A stretch of DNA of 64,000 bases from Streptococcus sp. LYSM12 (GCF_004569635.1 NZ_SPOZ01000017.1:1-64000), one strand, 5' to 3'. Shown: positions 26,628 to 35,679, counted from the first letter of the stretch. The notes: generated by a model not told the origin, from the letters alone. Numbers and translations: made by a program.

Positions 26628-27977
26628 TTAAACAATCATAGATGATTTTGCATATTGTATGGTTTCTTCCTTGGATAATTTCCGAGCAGAAAGACTGATT
26701 AAAATCGACATGGGACCAATTCGTCCAAAGAACATAAGCGCCATGATAATGAGTTGCCCTAGTTGAGATAATTCAGGGGTTAGATTGGCAGTTACCCCAA
26801 CGGTTGCTAATGCTGACATGACCTCGAAAATCAGAAAGAGCATAGGTTTGTGAGGATCTGTCATGCTGATAGCAAAGAGGCCGATGATAAAGACCATGAT
26901 AAAGACGATAAAGGTCGCAAAGGCCTTTTGAATAGTGACAGCATCAATCGTTCTTGCCTTGAAATTGGTATGGGGTAGACCGATAATCTCGCGTCTCGCA
27001 TAGAGAATGAGGGTGAGAAAGGCTGTTATTTTTATCCCACCAGCTGTTCCGCCAGGTGCTCCACCAAGCATCATTTGAAAGGTATAGAGTAAGAGGGTTA
27101 CGGGATTGGCTTTTGTATAGTCAATCGATGCAAAACCTGCAGTCCGCATGGTAACAGTCTGGAAAAAACTAGCTAAGACTTTTTGTGGAAAAGTCAATGA
27201 GCCAATAGTTGCAGGATTTTCATATTCAGTTAAAAAGGTTAAGATCGTGCCAATCAAGAGGATGAGACTGGTCATGGTGAGGACAACCTTAGTATGAAAA
27301 CTGAGTTTTCGAAAACTCAAGCGCTTTTTAATTTTGGTCTGCATGTCAAACCAGACAGAAAATCCAAGCCCTCCCATGATAATGAGAGCGGCAATGGTCA
27401 GATTGACCAAGGGATTGGTAGCATACTTGATTAGGCTGGTTGAACCAAAATTGTCAAAACCTGCATTACAGAAAGAAGAAATGGCTAGGAAAATTGAAGA
27501 AAAAATCCCCCGTTGCCAGCCGAATTCTGGCACGAATTGGAAAGAAAGGCATATTGCCCCTAGCGCCTCAATGATAAAGGTAAAGCCAAAGACAGACTTG
27601 ATAAAGCTGCGAAAGTGTTTGGTTTCTGCTAAGCTAAAGCTTTCTTGTAGGGTAGCCATATTGATAAAGCTGAGCTTTCGACCACCTCTTAGGGCGAAGA
27701 GTCCGATAAAGCTAATGAGGCTCAGCCCTCCAATTTGAATCAGTAGCATACAGATGATTTGGCCAAATGTATTGTAGGTTTCTGCGACAGGCACTGTGAA
27801 GAGTCCTGTTACACAGACCATAGAGATAGTAGTAAACAGATGATCCCAGTACCGGGCCTCAGAGCTAGCGAGCTGCGAAATCGGTAGAGATAATAGGAAT
27901 GAGCCAATCAGGATAAGACCCGCAAAGCTTAGGACAATCCGTTGGCCTGGTTTTAATGTTAGACTAAACGTAGGCAT
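26628..27977 (-). CDS. ktrB: Potassium uptake channel subunit (TrkH/KtrB family)
   Basis: The 449-residue integral membrane protein forms the Na+-dependent K+ channel controlled by KtrA. Four pore loops are visible with the selectivity glycine: VTGLFTV, FCNAGFDNFG, TAGFASID and TVGVTANL. The gating-loop-like APGGTAGGIK follows pore 3. Length is normal. It is transcribed before ktrA on the same strand, but the repeat array in between makes co-transcription uncertain. Confidence 0.94.
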   Translation of the reverse strand: MPTFSLTLKPGQRIVLSFAGLILIGSFLLSLPISQLASSEARYWDHLFTTISMVCVTGLFTVPVAETYNTFGQIICMLLIQIGGLSLISFIGLFALRGGRKLSFINMATLQESFSLAETKHFRSFIKSVFGFTFIIEALGAICLSFQFVPEFGWQRGIFSSIFLAISSFCNAGFDNFGSTSLIKYATNPLVNLTIAALIIMGGLGFSVWFDMQTKIKKRLSFRKLSFHTKVVLTMTSLILLIGTILTFLTEYENPATIGSLTFPQKVLASFFQTVTMRTAGFASIDYTKANPVTLLLYTFQMMLGGAPGGTAGGIKITAFLTLILYARREIIGLPHTNFKARTIDAVTIQKAFATFIVFIMVFIIGLFAISMTDPHKPMLFLIFEVMSALATVGVTANLTPELSQLGQLIIMALMFFGRIGPMSILISLSARKLSKEETIQYAKSSMIV

Positions 27978-28032
27978 AACTCTCTTTCATAATTAGGATA
28001 TGAGGATATTGTAGCACAAATTGCCAAAAATA

Positions 28033-28059
28033 ACAGAAAAACCTACCTAATTTGGTAGG
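28033..28059 (-). terminator. Terminator of the eetB-like gene
   Basis: On the minus strand CCTACC, AAATTA loop, GGTAGG, then TTTTTCTG. It separates this gene from ktrB. Confidence 0.75.
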
Positions 28060-28069
28060 AAAAGAGTAC

Positions 28070-28609
28070 TTATTTCCATTCAGCTAAAATGATTTGGTTG
28101 TAATAGCGGAGTGGTCCGACTTTTTGCAACAAATAGTTAGCAGTTAGACCGACCAAAAATCCAGAAAGAATACCGCTAATAGACAAAATAGGAAGATAGT
28201 TGAGAACGAGTAACGATTGAGCAATCCAGGAAAAGACCAGAAGTTGACCGATATTGTGAAGCATTCCTCCTAGGATAGAAATCCCGATGGCGCTGACCCT
28301 CTGAGGACCTAACTGCTTAGCGGCAAGCATTCCGATATAGCTAAGAGTAACTCCTGCAAAGCCGTATAGAAAGGTTGAAAAGGTACCGCCTAAAAAGGTT
28401 GAAATTAGTAGTCGGATGCTGACTACTTTGACACTGTCCTTAGCAGGGAGAGTAAAGATGGCAATCAAGCTAATCAGGTTTCCAAGCCCTAATTTTGCTC
28501 CAGGAGCAAAGGAAAAGGGGGTTGGAATCAGTCTTTCAACTAGAGAAATGACAACGGCCTGGGCAGCTAGCATTGTGATAAATAGTAATGTTTGATGTTT
28601 TGAATTCAT
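28070..28609 (-). CDS. eetB: Gx transporter family membrane protein, EetB-like
   Basis: The 179-residue protein has about five hydrophobic segments and matches the Gx transporter family (once called heptaprenyl diphosphate synthase component I). PFSFAPGAKLGLGNLISLIA is the hallmark block, followed by STFLGGTFSTFLYGFAG and ISILGGMLHNIGQLL. In Listeria the family member EetB belongs to the flavin-based extracellular electron transfer locus. Here it is divergent from ndh2 with 386 bases between, and the other locus genes follow. Its biochemical role is unknown even in Listeria. The ribosome site (AGAGA) is weak. Confidence 0.82.
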   Translation of the reverse strand: MNSKHQTLLFITMLAAQAVVISLVERLIPTPFSFAPGAKLGLGNLISLIAIFTLPAKDSVKVVSIRLLISTFLGGTFSTFLYGFAGVTLSYIGMLAAKQLGPQRVSAIGISILGGMLHNIGQLLVFSWIAQSLLVLNYLPILSISGILSGFLVGLTANYLLQKVGPLRYYNQIILAEWK

Positions 28610-28924
28610 AATCGTATCTCTAATCTAGATGGGTAGAAAGTCCTTAGGAGTGGGATAATACTCTCTAAAAATCAACATCTGACTAACTTTCATAACTAAG
28701 AATTATGACAGGTTGGAGATAAGGGTGGTAAAGCTCTCCTTATTTCTAAACTTTTCTAAATTGCAAAGTAAATGGAGCTTTCGTAGGGTGAGCTAACGAT
28801 GTCAGATTTTAATTTTTGATGAGCATAAGATTGCTCAATCCTTTCTACTTCCATTATACTATCCGTTTTTTTAAAGATATGCAAGTCTTTTCGTAAAATT
28901 GTTTACCAAAAGCGAATTATCCAA
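28610..28924. other. Divergent region between eetB and ndh2
   Basis: It contains the eetB leader and a small TGAGCATAAGATTGCTCA hairpin (about 28821-28838). I looked for a Rex-type operator because of the redox function and found no convincing palindrome. No gene was seen. Confidence 0.3.
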
Positions 28925-28953
28925 TTGTGCAATCTCTGTAAAAGGTGTATAAT
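28925..28953 (+). promoter_or_regulatory. Promoter of ndh2
   Basis: TTGTGC (28925-28930), 17 bases, TATAAT (28948-28953), about 40 bases before the start codon. Confidence 0.68.
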
Positions 28954-28995
28954 AGACTTTGTTAAAAAACAGACAAACTAATCGGAGGTTATGTG

Positions 28996-30885
28996 TTGGC
29001 TAAAAATATTGTAATAGTAGGTGCTGGTTATGCAGGGATTTCTGCAGCGCGCTTACTCGGAAAAAAATTCAAGAAGAACGACGATGTGACCGTTACCTTG
29101 ATTGATAAAAATTCATTCCATACATATATGACAGAGTTGCACGAAGTAGCAGCTGGTCGCGTGGAAAAGGATGCGATTAAATATGATTTGAAACGCATTT
29201 TCAACAAGTATCCAAAAGTTAATTTGGTAACAGATAAGGTTGTTGAAATTGATTATGACAAAAAAGAAGTGATTGCAGAGCACCAAACGCTTCCATTTGA
29301 TTATCTATTGCTTGCCATGGGTGGGGAAGCCAACGACTTTGGTATCAAAGGTGTAAAAGAAAATGGCTTTACTCTTTGGTCCATTGAAGCGGCAGAGCGT
29401 CTGCATGACCATATCGTTGATTCATGCTACCGTGCAATGCGTGAACATGATGAAGAAAAACGCCGTGCTCTCCTTACTTTCACCGTTATCGGTGCAGGGT
29501 TCACGGGTATTGAAATGATTGGTGAACTGATTGATTGGGTTCCAATCTTGGCACATGAATTTAAACTAAACCCAGCAGAATTCTCTCTCAAAGTGATTGA
29601 AGCAATGCCTAATATCTTGCAGATGGTCACTGAGAAAGAGCAGGTTAAAACCCGCAAATATCTTGAGAAAAAAGGTGTTGAATTAGTACTGGGTGACGGA
29701 GTTGCAGCTGTTGAAGCTGACAAATTAGTCCTCTCATCTGGACGTGAAATTTCAACCCACACTTCAATCTGGACAGCAGGTGTGCAAGCTAATAGTGATG
29801 CTAGCGAATTTGGTATTGAAAAAGCGCGTGCAGGTCGCTTGGTTGCCAATGAATACATGGAAGCTAAAGGAAAAGAAAATGTCTATGTAGCTGGTGACCT
29901 GGTGTACTATGAAGAGCCAGGAAATGATGGCAAACCGACACCACAAATCGTTCAAGCTGCTGAGCAAACTGGACATACTGCTGCCCAAAATATTATCGCA
30001 GCAATTACAGGTGGTGAAAAACATAGCTATAAAGGGAAATACGATGGCTTCATGGTTTCAATCGGTTCGCGCTATGGTGTTGCTTTCTTGATGGGCAAAT
30101 ACCATTTGTCAGGCTTTATGGCGATGTTCATGAAGCACATGGTTAACTTGCTGTATTTCTTTACCATTCGTAGCTTCTTCTACATGGGGTCGTATGTCCG
30201 CCATGAATTCTTTGATATTAAAAATAAACGCAATATCTTTGGTGGTCATACATCAGGTAAAGGAAATCTACTTTGGTCTGCTCCTCTACGTGTCTTCTAC
30301 GGCTCTGTTTGGCTCTATGAAGGGGTTAAGAAAGCCTTTGGTCTCTTTGGTACTACCTCATGGTTAGGAGATCAAGTTGTCTTCCCATTCCCATGGTTAG
30401 CAGATCCTGTGTCAGGAGCATCTGCTGCTGAAGCAACGTCAAGTGCTTCTCAAGCAGCGACTGAAACTGCACAAGCTATCTTTGGACTTAGCTATGCTTA
30501 CGGTGAGCAACCAATGACAGTCTTAGATGGTATGCCAGATTGGTTTGCTTCTATCATGCAGTTCATGATGCCAAACCAAGAAGTGGCCCTCTTTATGCAA
30601 AAATTTATGACGATTGCTGAAATCGGGATTGGTCTTGCCTTGATTGCAGGAGCTTTCGTATGGATTGTCAGCGCGGCAACGGTTGCCTTGGTAGTCATGT
30701 TTAGCTTGTCAGGTATGTTCTACTGGGTTAATATTTGGTTTATTCCAGTTGCAATCTCGTTGATGAACGGTGCAGGACGTTCCTTTGGTCTGGACTACTG
30801 GATTATGCCATGGTTGGGTCGTTTTCTCGATAGGAAAATCTATGGTAAACCCAAGCATATTTACACTTTAAAAGACAAACGATAA
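28996..30885 (+). CDS. ndh2: Type II NADH:quinone dehydrogenase with membrane extension (FLEET type)
   Basis: The product is about 629 residues. The first 400 are a standard NDH-2: FAD-binding IVIVGAGYAGISAARLL, NADH-binding VIGAGFTGIEM, and VAGDLVYYEEPG with QAAEQTGHTAAQN. The last 230 residues add several hydrophobic segments, making the protein far longer than ordinary NDH-2 (about 400). This extended form is the one used in Listeria-type extracellular electron transfer. It would oxidise NADH and reduce a membrane quinone. GTG at 28993 and TTG at 28996 are both possible starts; TTG has the better spacing from GGAGG. Upstream is a clear promoter; downstream is a candidate attenuator before dmkB. 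Confidence 0.93.
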   Translation: MAKNIVIVGAGYAGISAARLLGKKFKKNDDVTVTLIDKNSFHTYMTELHEVAAGRVEKDAIKYDLKRIFNKYPKVNLVTDKVVEIDYDKKEVIAEHQTLPFDYLLLAMGGEANDFGIKGVKENGFTLWSIEAAERLHDHIVDSCYRAMREHDEEKRRALLTFTVIGAGFTGIEMIGELIDWVPILAHEFKLNPAEFSLKVIEAMPNILQMVTEKEQVKTRKYLEKKGVELVLGDGVAAVEADKLVLSSGREISTHTSIWTAGVQANSDASEFGIEKARAGRLVANEYMEAKGKENVYVAGDLVYYEEPGNDGKPTPQIVQAAEQTGHTAAQNIIAAITGGEKHSYKGKYDGFMVSIGSRYGVAFLMGKYHLSGFMAMFMKHMVNLLYFFTIRSFFYMGSYVRHEFFDIKNKRNIFGGHTSGKGNLLWSAPLRVFYGSVWLYEGVKKAFGLFGTTSWLGDQVVFPFPWLADPVSGASAAEATSSASQAATETAQAIFGLSYAYGEQPMTVLDGMPDWFASIMQFMMPNQEVALFMQKFMTIAEIGIGLALIAGAFVWIVSAATVALVVMFSLSGMFYWVNIWFIPVAISLMNGAGRSFGLDYWIMPWLGRFLDRKIYGKPKHIYTLKDKR

Positions 30886-30887
30886 TG

Positions 30888-30982
30888 AATAGTGGTTCTT
30901 AATTCCATTATCATTGAATACAGTAAAAATGATAAGGACTATTCAAAAAACAGGATAAAAGTTTTGCTGAATAGTCTTTTTT
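30888..30982 (+). promoter_or_regulatory. Candidate attenuator between ndh2 and dmkB
   Basis: TGAATAGT (30888) can pair with ACTATTCA (30938-30945), enclosing an inner ATTATCATT/AATGATAA hairpin. The same ACTATTCA can instead pair with TGAATAGTCTT (30968-30978), which is followed by a T run and looks like a terminator. The two folds exclude each other, as in attenuators. It may equally be a plain terminator with a chance repeat. Confidence 0.5.
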
Positions 30983-31003
30983 CTATTGTGAAGTAGGAGA
31001 ATT

Positions 31004-31996
31004 GTGGTACATCAAATTTGGGAGAATCATCCAGAAATACAAAGAGGTTTAGAGCAAGTCAAGCGCATTATGCTAACGGAGATGAGGGTGGTGCATCTTG
31101 CTGTGCGTGAAAAAATTGTGGAATACATGGAAGCACCGGGAAAATACTTGCGTTCTGGTTTGTGCCTGTTATTTGCCCAGGCTGTGGATGGACAAATAAA
31201 ACCGGAGAAACTCTATTTTGCTGCCTATGTGGAGGTACTTCATCTTGCGACCCTTATCCATGATGATGTCATTGATGAGGCGGATATAAGACGTGGGATT
31301 GTAGTTGCTCATCGTCAATTTTCAAATCGAATTGCTATCTATGCAGGTGACTATCTCATGGCTTATGCAGGGCGATTATTAGCCAAGGGCATTCGTCTAA
31401 TGCAGCTTGAAAAAGATGAGTTAGGATCTTTCAATGAGAGATTGCTGGAGGGGATTTTAGCAGGAGAGCTGGCTCAGTTGATGAACCAGTTTGATACTAG
31501 CATGACTATGAAACGTTACCTCAAGCAAATTCAAGGAAAAACAGCATTTCTATTCGGCTTGGCCTGTCAGTTGGGAAGTTTACAAAATGGAACACCTCTC
31601 AAGCAAACCTCGCCTGCTTTTCGGGCCGGTCGTTCTTTTGGTATGGCTTTTCAATTACGAGATGATATGATTGATTATCAGTTGACAGCTCAAGAATCGG
31701 GCAAGCCTGCTCGCCAAGATATCCAAAATGGCATTTATACAGCCCCACTTCTTTTTGCGATTGAAGAGGATAAGAGCATTCGTCAAGATTTAGTTTTCCT
31801 CATTGAGTCCAAAGAAGAGGCGCTGGTGAGTCAAATAATTGATAAAATCAACCGTACCAAGGCTAAGGAGCAGACTAGAGCTTTGATGCAGGCCTATTTG
31901 TATAAGATGGAGCAGCAGCTTGCTTTGTTAGAAACGGGCAATCGGTCAGTAGACTGGAAATGGTTGCTTGAGGCAATGTTGGATTCGTATGCTTGA
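31004..31996 (+). CDS. dmkB: Polyprenyl diphosphate synthase (DmkB-like)
   Basis: The 330-residue all-helical prenyltransferase has the first Asp-rich motif HDDVIDEADIRRG and the second LRDDMIDYQ, both intact. It condenses isopentenyl diphosphate into a long chain, here probably the side chain of demethylmenaquinone. The GTG start at 31004 follows GTAGGAG. It sits between ndh2 and the flavinylated lipoprotein gene, which supports the electron-transfer assignment over a housekeeping role. Chain length cannot be told from sequence. Confidence 0.9.
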   Translation: MVHQIWENHPEIQRGLEQVKRIMLTEMRVVHLAVREKIVEYMEAPGKYLRSGLCLLFAQAVDGQIKPEKLYFAAYVEVLHLATLIHDDVIDEADIRRGIVVAHRQFSNRIAIYAGDYLMAYAGRLLAKGIRLMQLEKDELGSFNERLLEGILAGELAQLMNQFDTSMTMKRYLKQIQGKTAFLFGLACQLGSLQNGTPLKQTSPAFRAGRSFGMAFQLRDDMIDYQLTAQESGKPARQDIQNGIYTAPLLFAIEEDKSIRQDLVFLIESKEEALVSQIIDKINRTKAKEQTRALMQAYLYKMEQQLALLETGNRSVDWKWLLEAMLDSYA

Positions 31997-32036
31997 ATTA
32001 ATAAAAAGGATTTTATGTTTCATTTTACGTTAAACA

Positions 32037-32066
32037 TTGGACATTTTTGTCAGAAAGGTATATGAT
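32037..32066 (+). promoter_or_regulatory. Promoter of the pplA-like gene
   Basis: TTGGAC (32037-32042), 18 bases, TATGAT (32061-32066). Confidence 0.58.
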
Positions 32067-32076
32067 TGTAGAAGTA

Positions 32077-32092
32077 AGAAAACGCTTCAGTT
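32077..32092 (+). promoter_or_regulatory. Possible cre site (CcpA) in the pplA leader
   Basis: AGAAAACGCTTCAG keeps the GAAARCGYTT core of the catabolite-responsive element but has a degraded right end. It lies just downstream of the -10, a usual repression position. Moderate to weak match. Confidence 0.35.
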
Positions 32093-32128
32093 TTAATAGG
32101 CTGAGGTAAGAAAAAGGAGTATTATTAC

Positions 32129-32647
32129 ATGAAAACAACAAGAGTCATGTTGAAAAGTGTTGTAGTTTTAGCGGCTACGTTTGCCTTGGTAGCATGTGGT
32201 GCGAAAGAAGACAAGAAAGACACTGCGATGTCTTCATCTGAAACAACCATGTCTTCTTCAGCAGCAGAAACCAAAATGATGGCTGAATTGAAAGACGGTA
32301 CCTATTCAGCAGAATCTGCACCTGATGAACGTGGATTTAAGATTGTTCACACAATCACTGTTAAAGACGGGAAAATCACGGAGTCTAAGTTTGACTACGA
32401 AGACAAAGATGGTAAAATGAAGTCTGAAAATGAAGAATACAACAAAATGATGAGTGAGAAAGCTGGTATTTCTGCTAAAGAAACAATCGAAAAATTAAAT
32501 GCTGCATTGGTTGAAAAACAAGATGTTGCAGCTGTTGAAGTTGTTTCTGGTGCAACTCATACTTCAGAAGACTTCAAGAAGAGTACAACCGCTCTCCTTG
32601 CTGCAGCTGAAAAAGGCGATACTGCAAAAGTGATGCTTGACAAATAA
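32129..32647 (+). CDS. pplA: FMN-binding-domain lipoprotein (PplA-like, single domain)
   Basis: The 172-residue lipoprotein has a lipobox LVAC (Cys23), a Ser/Thr-rich linker (33-47) and one FMN_bind domain. The domain starts at LKDGTYSAE and ends with VVSGATHTS. Thr143 in SGAT is the predicted site where FmnB attaches FMN by a phosphoester bond. It would shuttle electrons from the membrane quinone to outside acceptors. Listeria PplA has two such domains, so this is a minimal version. It has its own promoter and possible cre site. Its partner transferase fmnB lies about 1 kb downstream, beyond two repeat blocks. Confidence 0.9.
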   Translation: MKTTRVMLKSVVVLAATFALVACGAKEDKKDTAMSSSETTMSSSAAETKMMAELKDGTYSAESAPDERGFKIVHTITVKDGKITESKFDYEDKDGKMKSENEEYNKMMSEKAGISAKETIEKLNAALVEKQDVAAVEVVSGATHTSEDFKKSTTALLAAAEKGDTAKVMLDK

Positions 32648-32669
32648 TCTGGCATAAAATAAAAGGAAA

Positions 32670-33077
32670 TGAGGCTGGGACAAGAGTACCGGCCTCATAA
32701 AGTTGTATAGGATGAATTACTTGACGTATATCAAATAGTAGGGGGAGTGGGAAAGAACTTAAAACACATAAGGAAGCGTTCGGTTTTTACCTTATTCCCT
32801 ATAGGGCTGAAACGGTCTATTCCCAGACCGTTTCACTCCGATTTCCGCATAGCTCCAACAGTCAGAGTAGTGACTGTTGGAGGTTAGAAATGAAGCCAAC
32901 GAGTTCGCATCAGTCGTAGAGGTCAGATTTGGAGTGGGAAACAGGAACAAATATACTCTCCGTAAGTTTCATTTCCAACCTTCAATGGCATGATGATAGC
33001 CATTGAAGCAATCAACCGCTGCGTCAAAGTAATTCGGTTCATAAAGTGAGAAAGCTGGGACTTTTTGCCCAGCCTCG
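32670..33077 (+). repeat. Family C hairpin-rich repeat after pplA
   Basis: It starts with GAGGCTGGGACAAGAGTACC, seen again in related form at 63230. From 32741 it is colinear with 12679-13047, including CTCCAACAGTCAGAGTAGTG and the final GAGAAAGCTGGGACTTTTTG / CCCAGCCTC stem, which can terminate pplA. Confidence 0.65.
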
Positions 33078-33085
33078 AGTTAAGA

Positions 33086-33653
33086 GCTGCGTAAAAAAGA
33101 AATGAAGCCGTTGCAAATTTTATTTGCTTACGGATACAGCTACCTTTAGGTATAAATCTTCCTAGCTCAAAAGGTATGGCATACCTTTTGAGGCGGGAAA
33201 TAGACGGTTGCGGATTAAGCGCTCCCTAGGAAGTAGGCTGAAAACCTCCACTGGAGCTTTTCACTCGTCGTATTTCCTATTTTTCATTCGCTTTTTACCC
33301 GCCCTTGTATCTTGTGTAATTGAACCCGCCCTAAACTCTGTGCGAAAAAGATAAATTTTCCTAGAAACTAATGTTTCTTCGTCAAATTTCCTATTTTCGC
33401 TTTGAGTTCTTTACGGGCTTTGTATCTTGATGTAACTGAACTCGGGCTAAAAGCTCGGAAAAAAGATAAATACTCCTAGAAGCAGGAGCTTCTTCGTCGT
33501 CTTTCCTATTTTTCATTCGCTTTTTACCCGCCCTCGTATCTTGTGTAATTGAACCCGCCCTAAACTCTGTGTAAAAAAGAGAAGCCTTTGCTAGACGAAA
33601 CGTCTTCGCAAAGTTTCCTATTTTTACCTTGAGTTTTACGGGCTTGGTATCTT
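33086..33653 (-). repeat. Family A modular tandem array, four inverted units, before fmnB
   Basis: Units read on the minus strand end at 33313, 33428, 33542 and 33653 (about 228, 115, 114 and 111 bp). The 114-bp unit carries the AGAAGCAGGAGCTTCT core. The fmnB ribosome site starts five bases after the array. Long stop-free frames here are repeat artefacts. Confidence 0.72.
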
Positions 33654-33673
33654 GTATAAAGGAGAAAGAAAAT

Positions 33674-34729
33674 ATGAAATGGAAGTGGCTAGCCATTCCT
33701 TTACTCATCTGTAGCTTTTTATTAGGAGCTTGTCAGTCTAAGTCAGCAGCCAAAAAAAGTTTGCCTGTGATAGAAAACCCCTTGATTCGGACGGAGAGTT
33801 TGCTCCATACAGTTGTACAGATTAGTATTTATCATGAGAATCAGGAAGAAGCCATGGAAGAGGGGCTTGCCTATGTGAAAGAGATGGAGAAGCTTTTATC
33901 AACAAATCTCGAGGGTTCTGATATTTATCGTATCAACCATGCGGCAGGAAAAGAAGCTATCAAGGTTGACCCTCGCACATTTGAACTGATTGAGCAGGCC
34001 TTGGCAATGGGGATGAAGAGCAATGGACGCTTTGATGTCTCGATTGGTGCGGTCAACACTCTCTGGAAAATTGGCTCAGAAGATGCCCGAAAACCTAATG
34101 ATCAAGAAATCAAGGCAGCTCTACCTCATATCAACTACAAAGATGTCCAGTTGGACAAGAACAACCAGACGGTTGCGGTAAAAGAGGGGATGATGTTGGA
34201 GCTAGGTGCTATCTCAAAAGGATATATCGCGGATGGTTTGAAGAAATTATTTGCCAGTAAAGGGATAACAACAGCGATTATCAATCTAGGTGGTAATGTT
34301 GTCGTTATGGGAAGTTCACCTGCCCACAAGGAAGGCTGGAAAGTTGGTGTTCAAGATCCTGATGAAGTACGGGGAACAGTAGTCGGGTCAGTCTATGTGA
34401 CGGACGGATCGGTTGTAACGTCAGGAATTTACGAGCGTTATTTGGAAGTTGATGGCGTCCTCTATCACCACATCCTTGATCCGGAAACAGGCTATCCAGT
34501 TGAGAATACACTCTCAGGTGTAACAGTTTTTACAAAAACCTCTACTCAGGGAGATGCGCTATCCACGACGCTATTTCTTTTGGGAATTGAGAAAGGACGA
34601 GAATTTATTGACCAGTTACAGGATGTAGAGGCGGTCTTTATTGATAAAGATCGTGGCATTCATTTAAGTAAGGGACTAAAGGATCGTTTTGAATGGAGTA
34701 ATAAGGAGTATCATCTTGTCAATGACTAA
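33674..34729 (+). CDS. fmnB: ApbE-family FMN transferase lipoprotein (FmnB)
   Basis: The 351-residue extracytoplasmic enzyme transfers FMN from FAD to Thr in SGAT motifs of lipoproteins such as the PplA-like protein. It has a lipobox LGAC (Cys20). ApbE motifs are GAISKGYIADGLKK, INLGGNVVVMGSSP, SGIYERYLEVDG with HHILDPETGYPV, and a late STTLFLLG block. I chose the ATG at 33674, behind AAAGGAGAAAG; the 15 upstream codons come from the repeat. It overlaps dmkA by eight bases. Confidence 0.93.
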   Translation: MKWKWLAIPLLICSFLLGACQSKSAAKKSLPVIENPLIRTESLLHTVVQISIYHENQEEAMEEGLAYVKEMEKLLSTNLEGSDIYRINHAAGKEAIKVDPRTFELIEQALAMGMKSNGRFDVSIGAVNTLWKIGSEDARKPNDQEIKAALPHINYKDVQLDKNNQTVAVKEGMMLELGAISKGYIADGLKKLFASKGITTAIINLGGNVVVMGSSPAHKEGWKVGVQDPDEVRGTVVGSVYVTDGSVVTSGIYERYLEVDGVLYHHILDPETGYPVENTLSGVTVFTKTSTQGDALSTTLFLLGIEKGREFIDQLQDVEAVFIDKDRGIHLSKGLKDRFEWSNKEYHLVND

Positions 34730-35678
34730 TGAAAAGGGGAGAATTACCCTGCCTATTTTTTTAGAATTTATTGAATTACGAACCAAGGTTGCCAGTGTCT
34801 TTCCCATGCTTCTTGGAATTGTCTGGGCCATCTACCGCTACGGTGTCTTTAATGGTTTCAATACCCTGCTCTTTGTTTTAGCTGTTTTGACGTTTGACAT
34901 GTGTACGACAGCTATCAATAATACCATGGACTATGTCAAGGCAAAGGATCAGGTCTATCGCAAGGAGCATAATGTCATCGGTCGTAATCAGCTTGACTTT
35001 GGACAAATGGTACAGATTATTTTTCTTCTCTTGTCCTTTTCGACGGTGCTTTCGCTGGTTTTAGTCTGGCGGACGGATTTGATATTATTACCGCTAGGAG
35101 CTTTATGCTTTTTGATAGGTATCTGTTATACTTTTGGACCAATCCCTTTATCACGGATGCCACTAGGTGAGATTTTTTCAGGGGTTACCATGGGATTAGG
35201 CATCTTTTTCCTCGGTGTTTTTGTTCAGGCACCGGACTTGCTTTTAGTCAGTCGCTTTGTAGGCGAATGGTTTCAACTGCAGCTGGCTTGGGAGAAATGT
35301 ATTGAGATTGGTCTGATGAGTCTGCCCTTGATTTGTTTGATTGCTAATATTATGCTAGCCAATAACTTGTGTGATTTGGATGAAGATATTCGCAATCATC
35401 GCCATACGCTAGTCTTTCATATTGGACGACAAAAAGGGCTCTTGCTCTATACCTGCTTAGCCATATTGCCGTGGTTCTTGTGGTTGCTTTACCCCCTTTT
35501 TGGTTTCTTGCCATTTTGGGCTTGGTTAGGCTATGGTGTAGCAGTCTTGTCTTATAGAAGCTTGGGACATTTTTTGGAAAAACAGGTCAAACGTGAAACC
35601 TTTGTCGAAGCTGTAAAAAGCTTCATTCTCTTTTCACTTATGTATCTTCTGGTGCTGATTGTGGCTTGTCTTGTCTAG
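34722..35678 (+). CDS. dmkA: UbiA-family prenyltransferase (MenA/DmkA-like)
   Basis: The protein of about 318 residues has some nine hydrophobic segments and both Asp-rich UbiA motifs: NNTMDYVKAKDQVYRK and NNLCDLDEDIRNHRHTL. It joins a polyprenyl chain to 1,4-dihydroxy-2-naphthoate to give demethylmenaquinone. No methyltransferase or DHNA-synthesis gene is in the window, so the naphthoate may come from genes elsewhere or from other bacteria. ATG 34722 is 13 bases from AAGGAG; TTG at 34716 (spacing 7) is an equal candidate. It ends 1 base before a very strong terminator. Confidence 0.93.
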   Translation: MTNEKGRITLPIFLEFIELRTKVASVFPMLLGIVWAIYRYGVFNGFNTLLFVLAVLTFDMCTTAINNTMDYVKAKDQVYRKEHNVIGRNQLDFGQMVQIIFLLLSFSTVLSLVLVWRTDLILLPLGALCFLIGICYTFGPIPLSRMPLGEIFSGVTMGLGIFFLGVFVQAPDLLLVSRFVGEWFQLQLAWEKCIEIGLMSLPLICLIANIMLANNLCDLDEDIRNHRHTLVFHIGRQKGLLLYTCLAILPWFLWLLYPLFGFLPFWAWLGYGVAVLSYRSLGHFLEKQVKRETFVEAVKSFILFSLMYLLVLIVACLV

Positions 35679-35679
35679 C

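Noticed and set aside
28841..28947. Rex or FNR-type operator upstream of ndh2
   Set aside because: No palindrome near TTGTGA-N8-TCACAA was found; the TTGTGC word is used as the -35 element.
33391..33708. 105-codon minus-strand frame with repeated QDTRAGKKRMKNRK segments, and a similar one at 36623-36835
   Set aside because: The frames run through 114-bp repeat units (38 codons), so they stay open automatically; there is no ribosome site and they cross the fmnB start.
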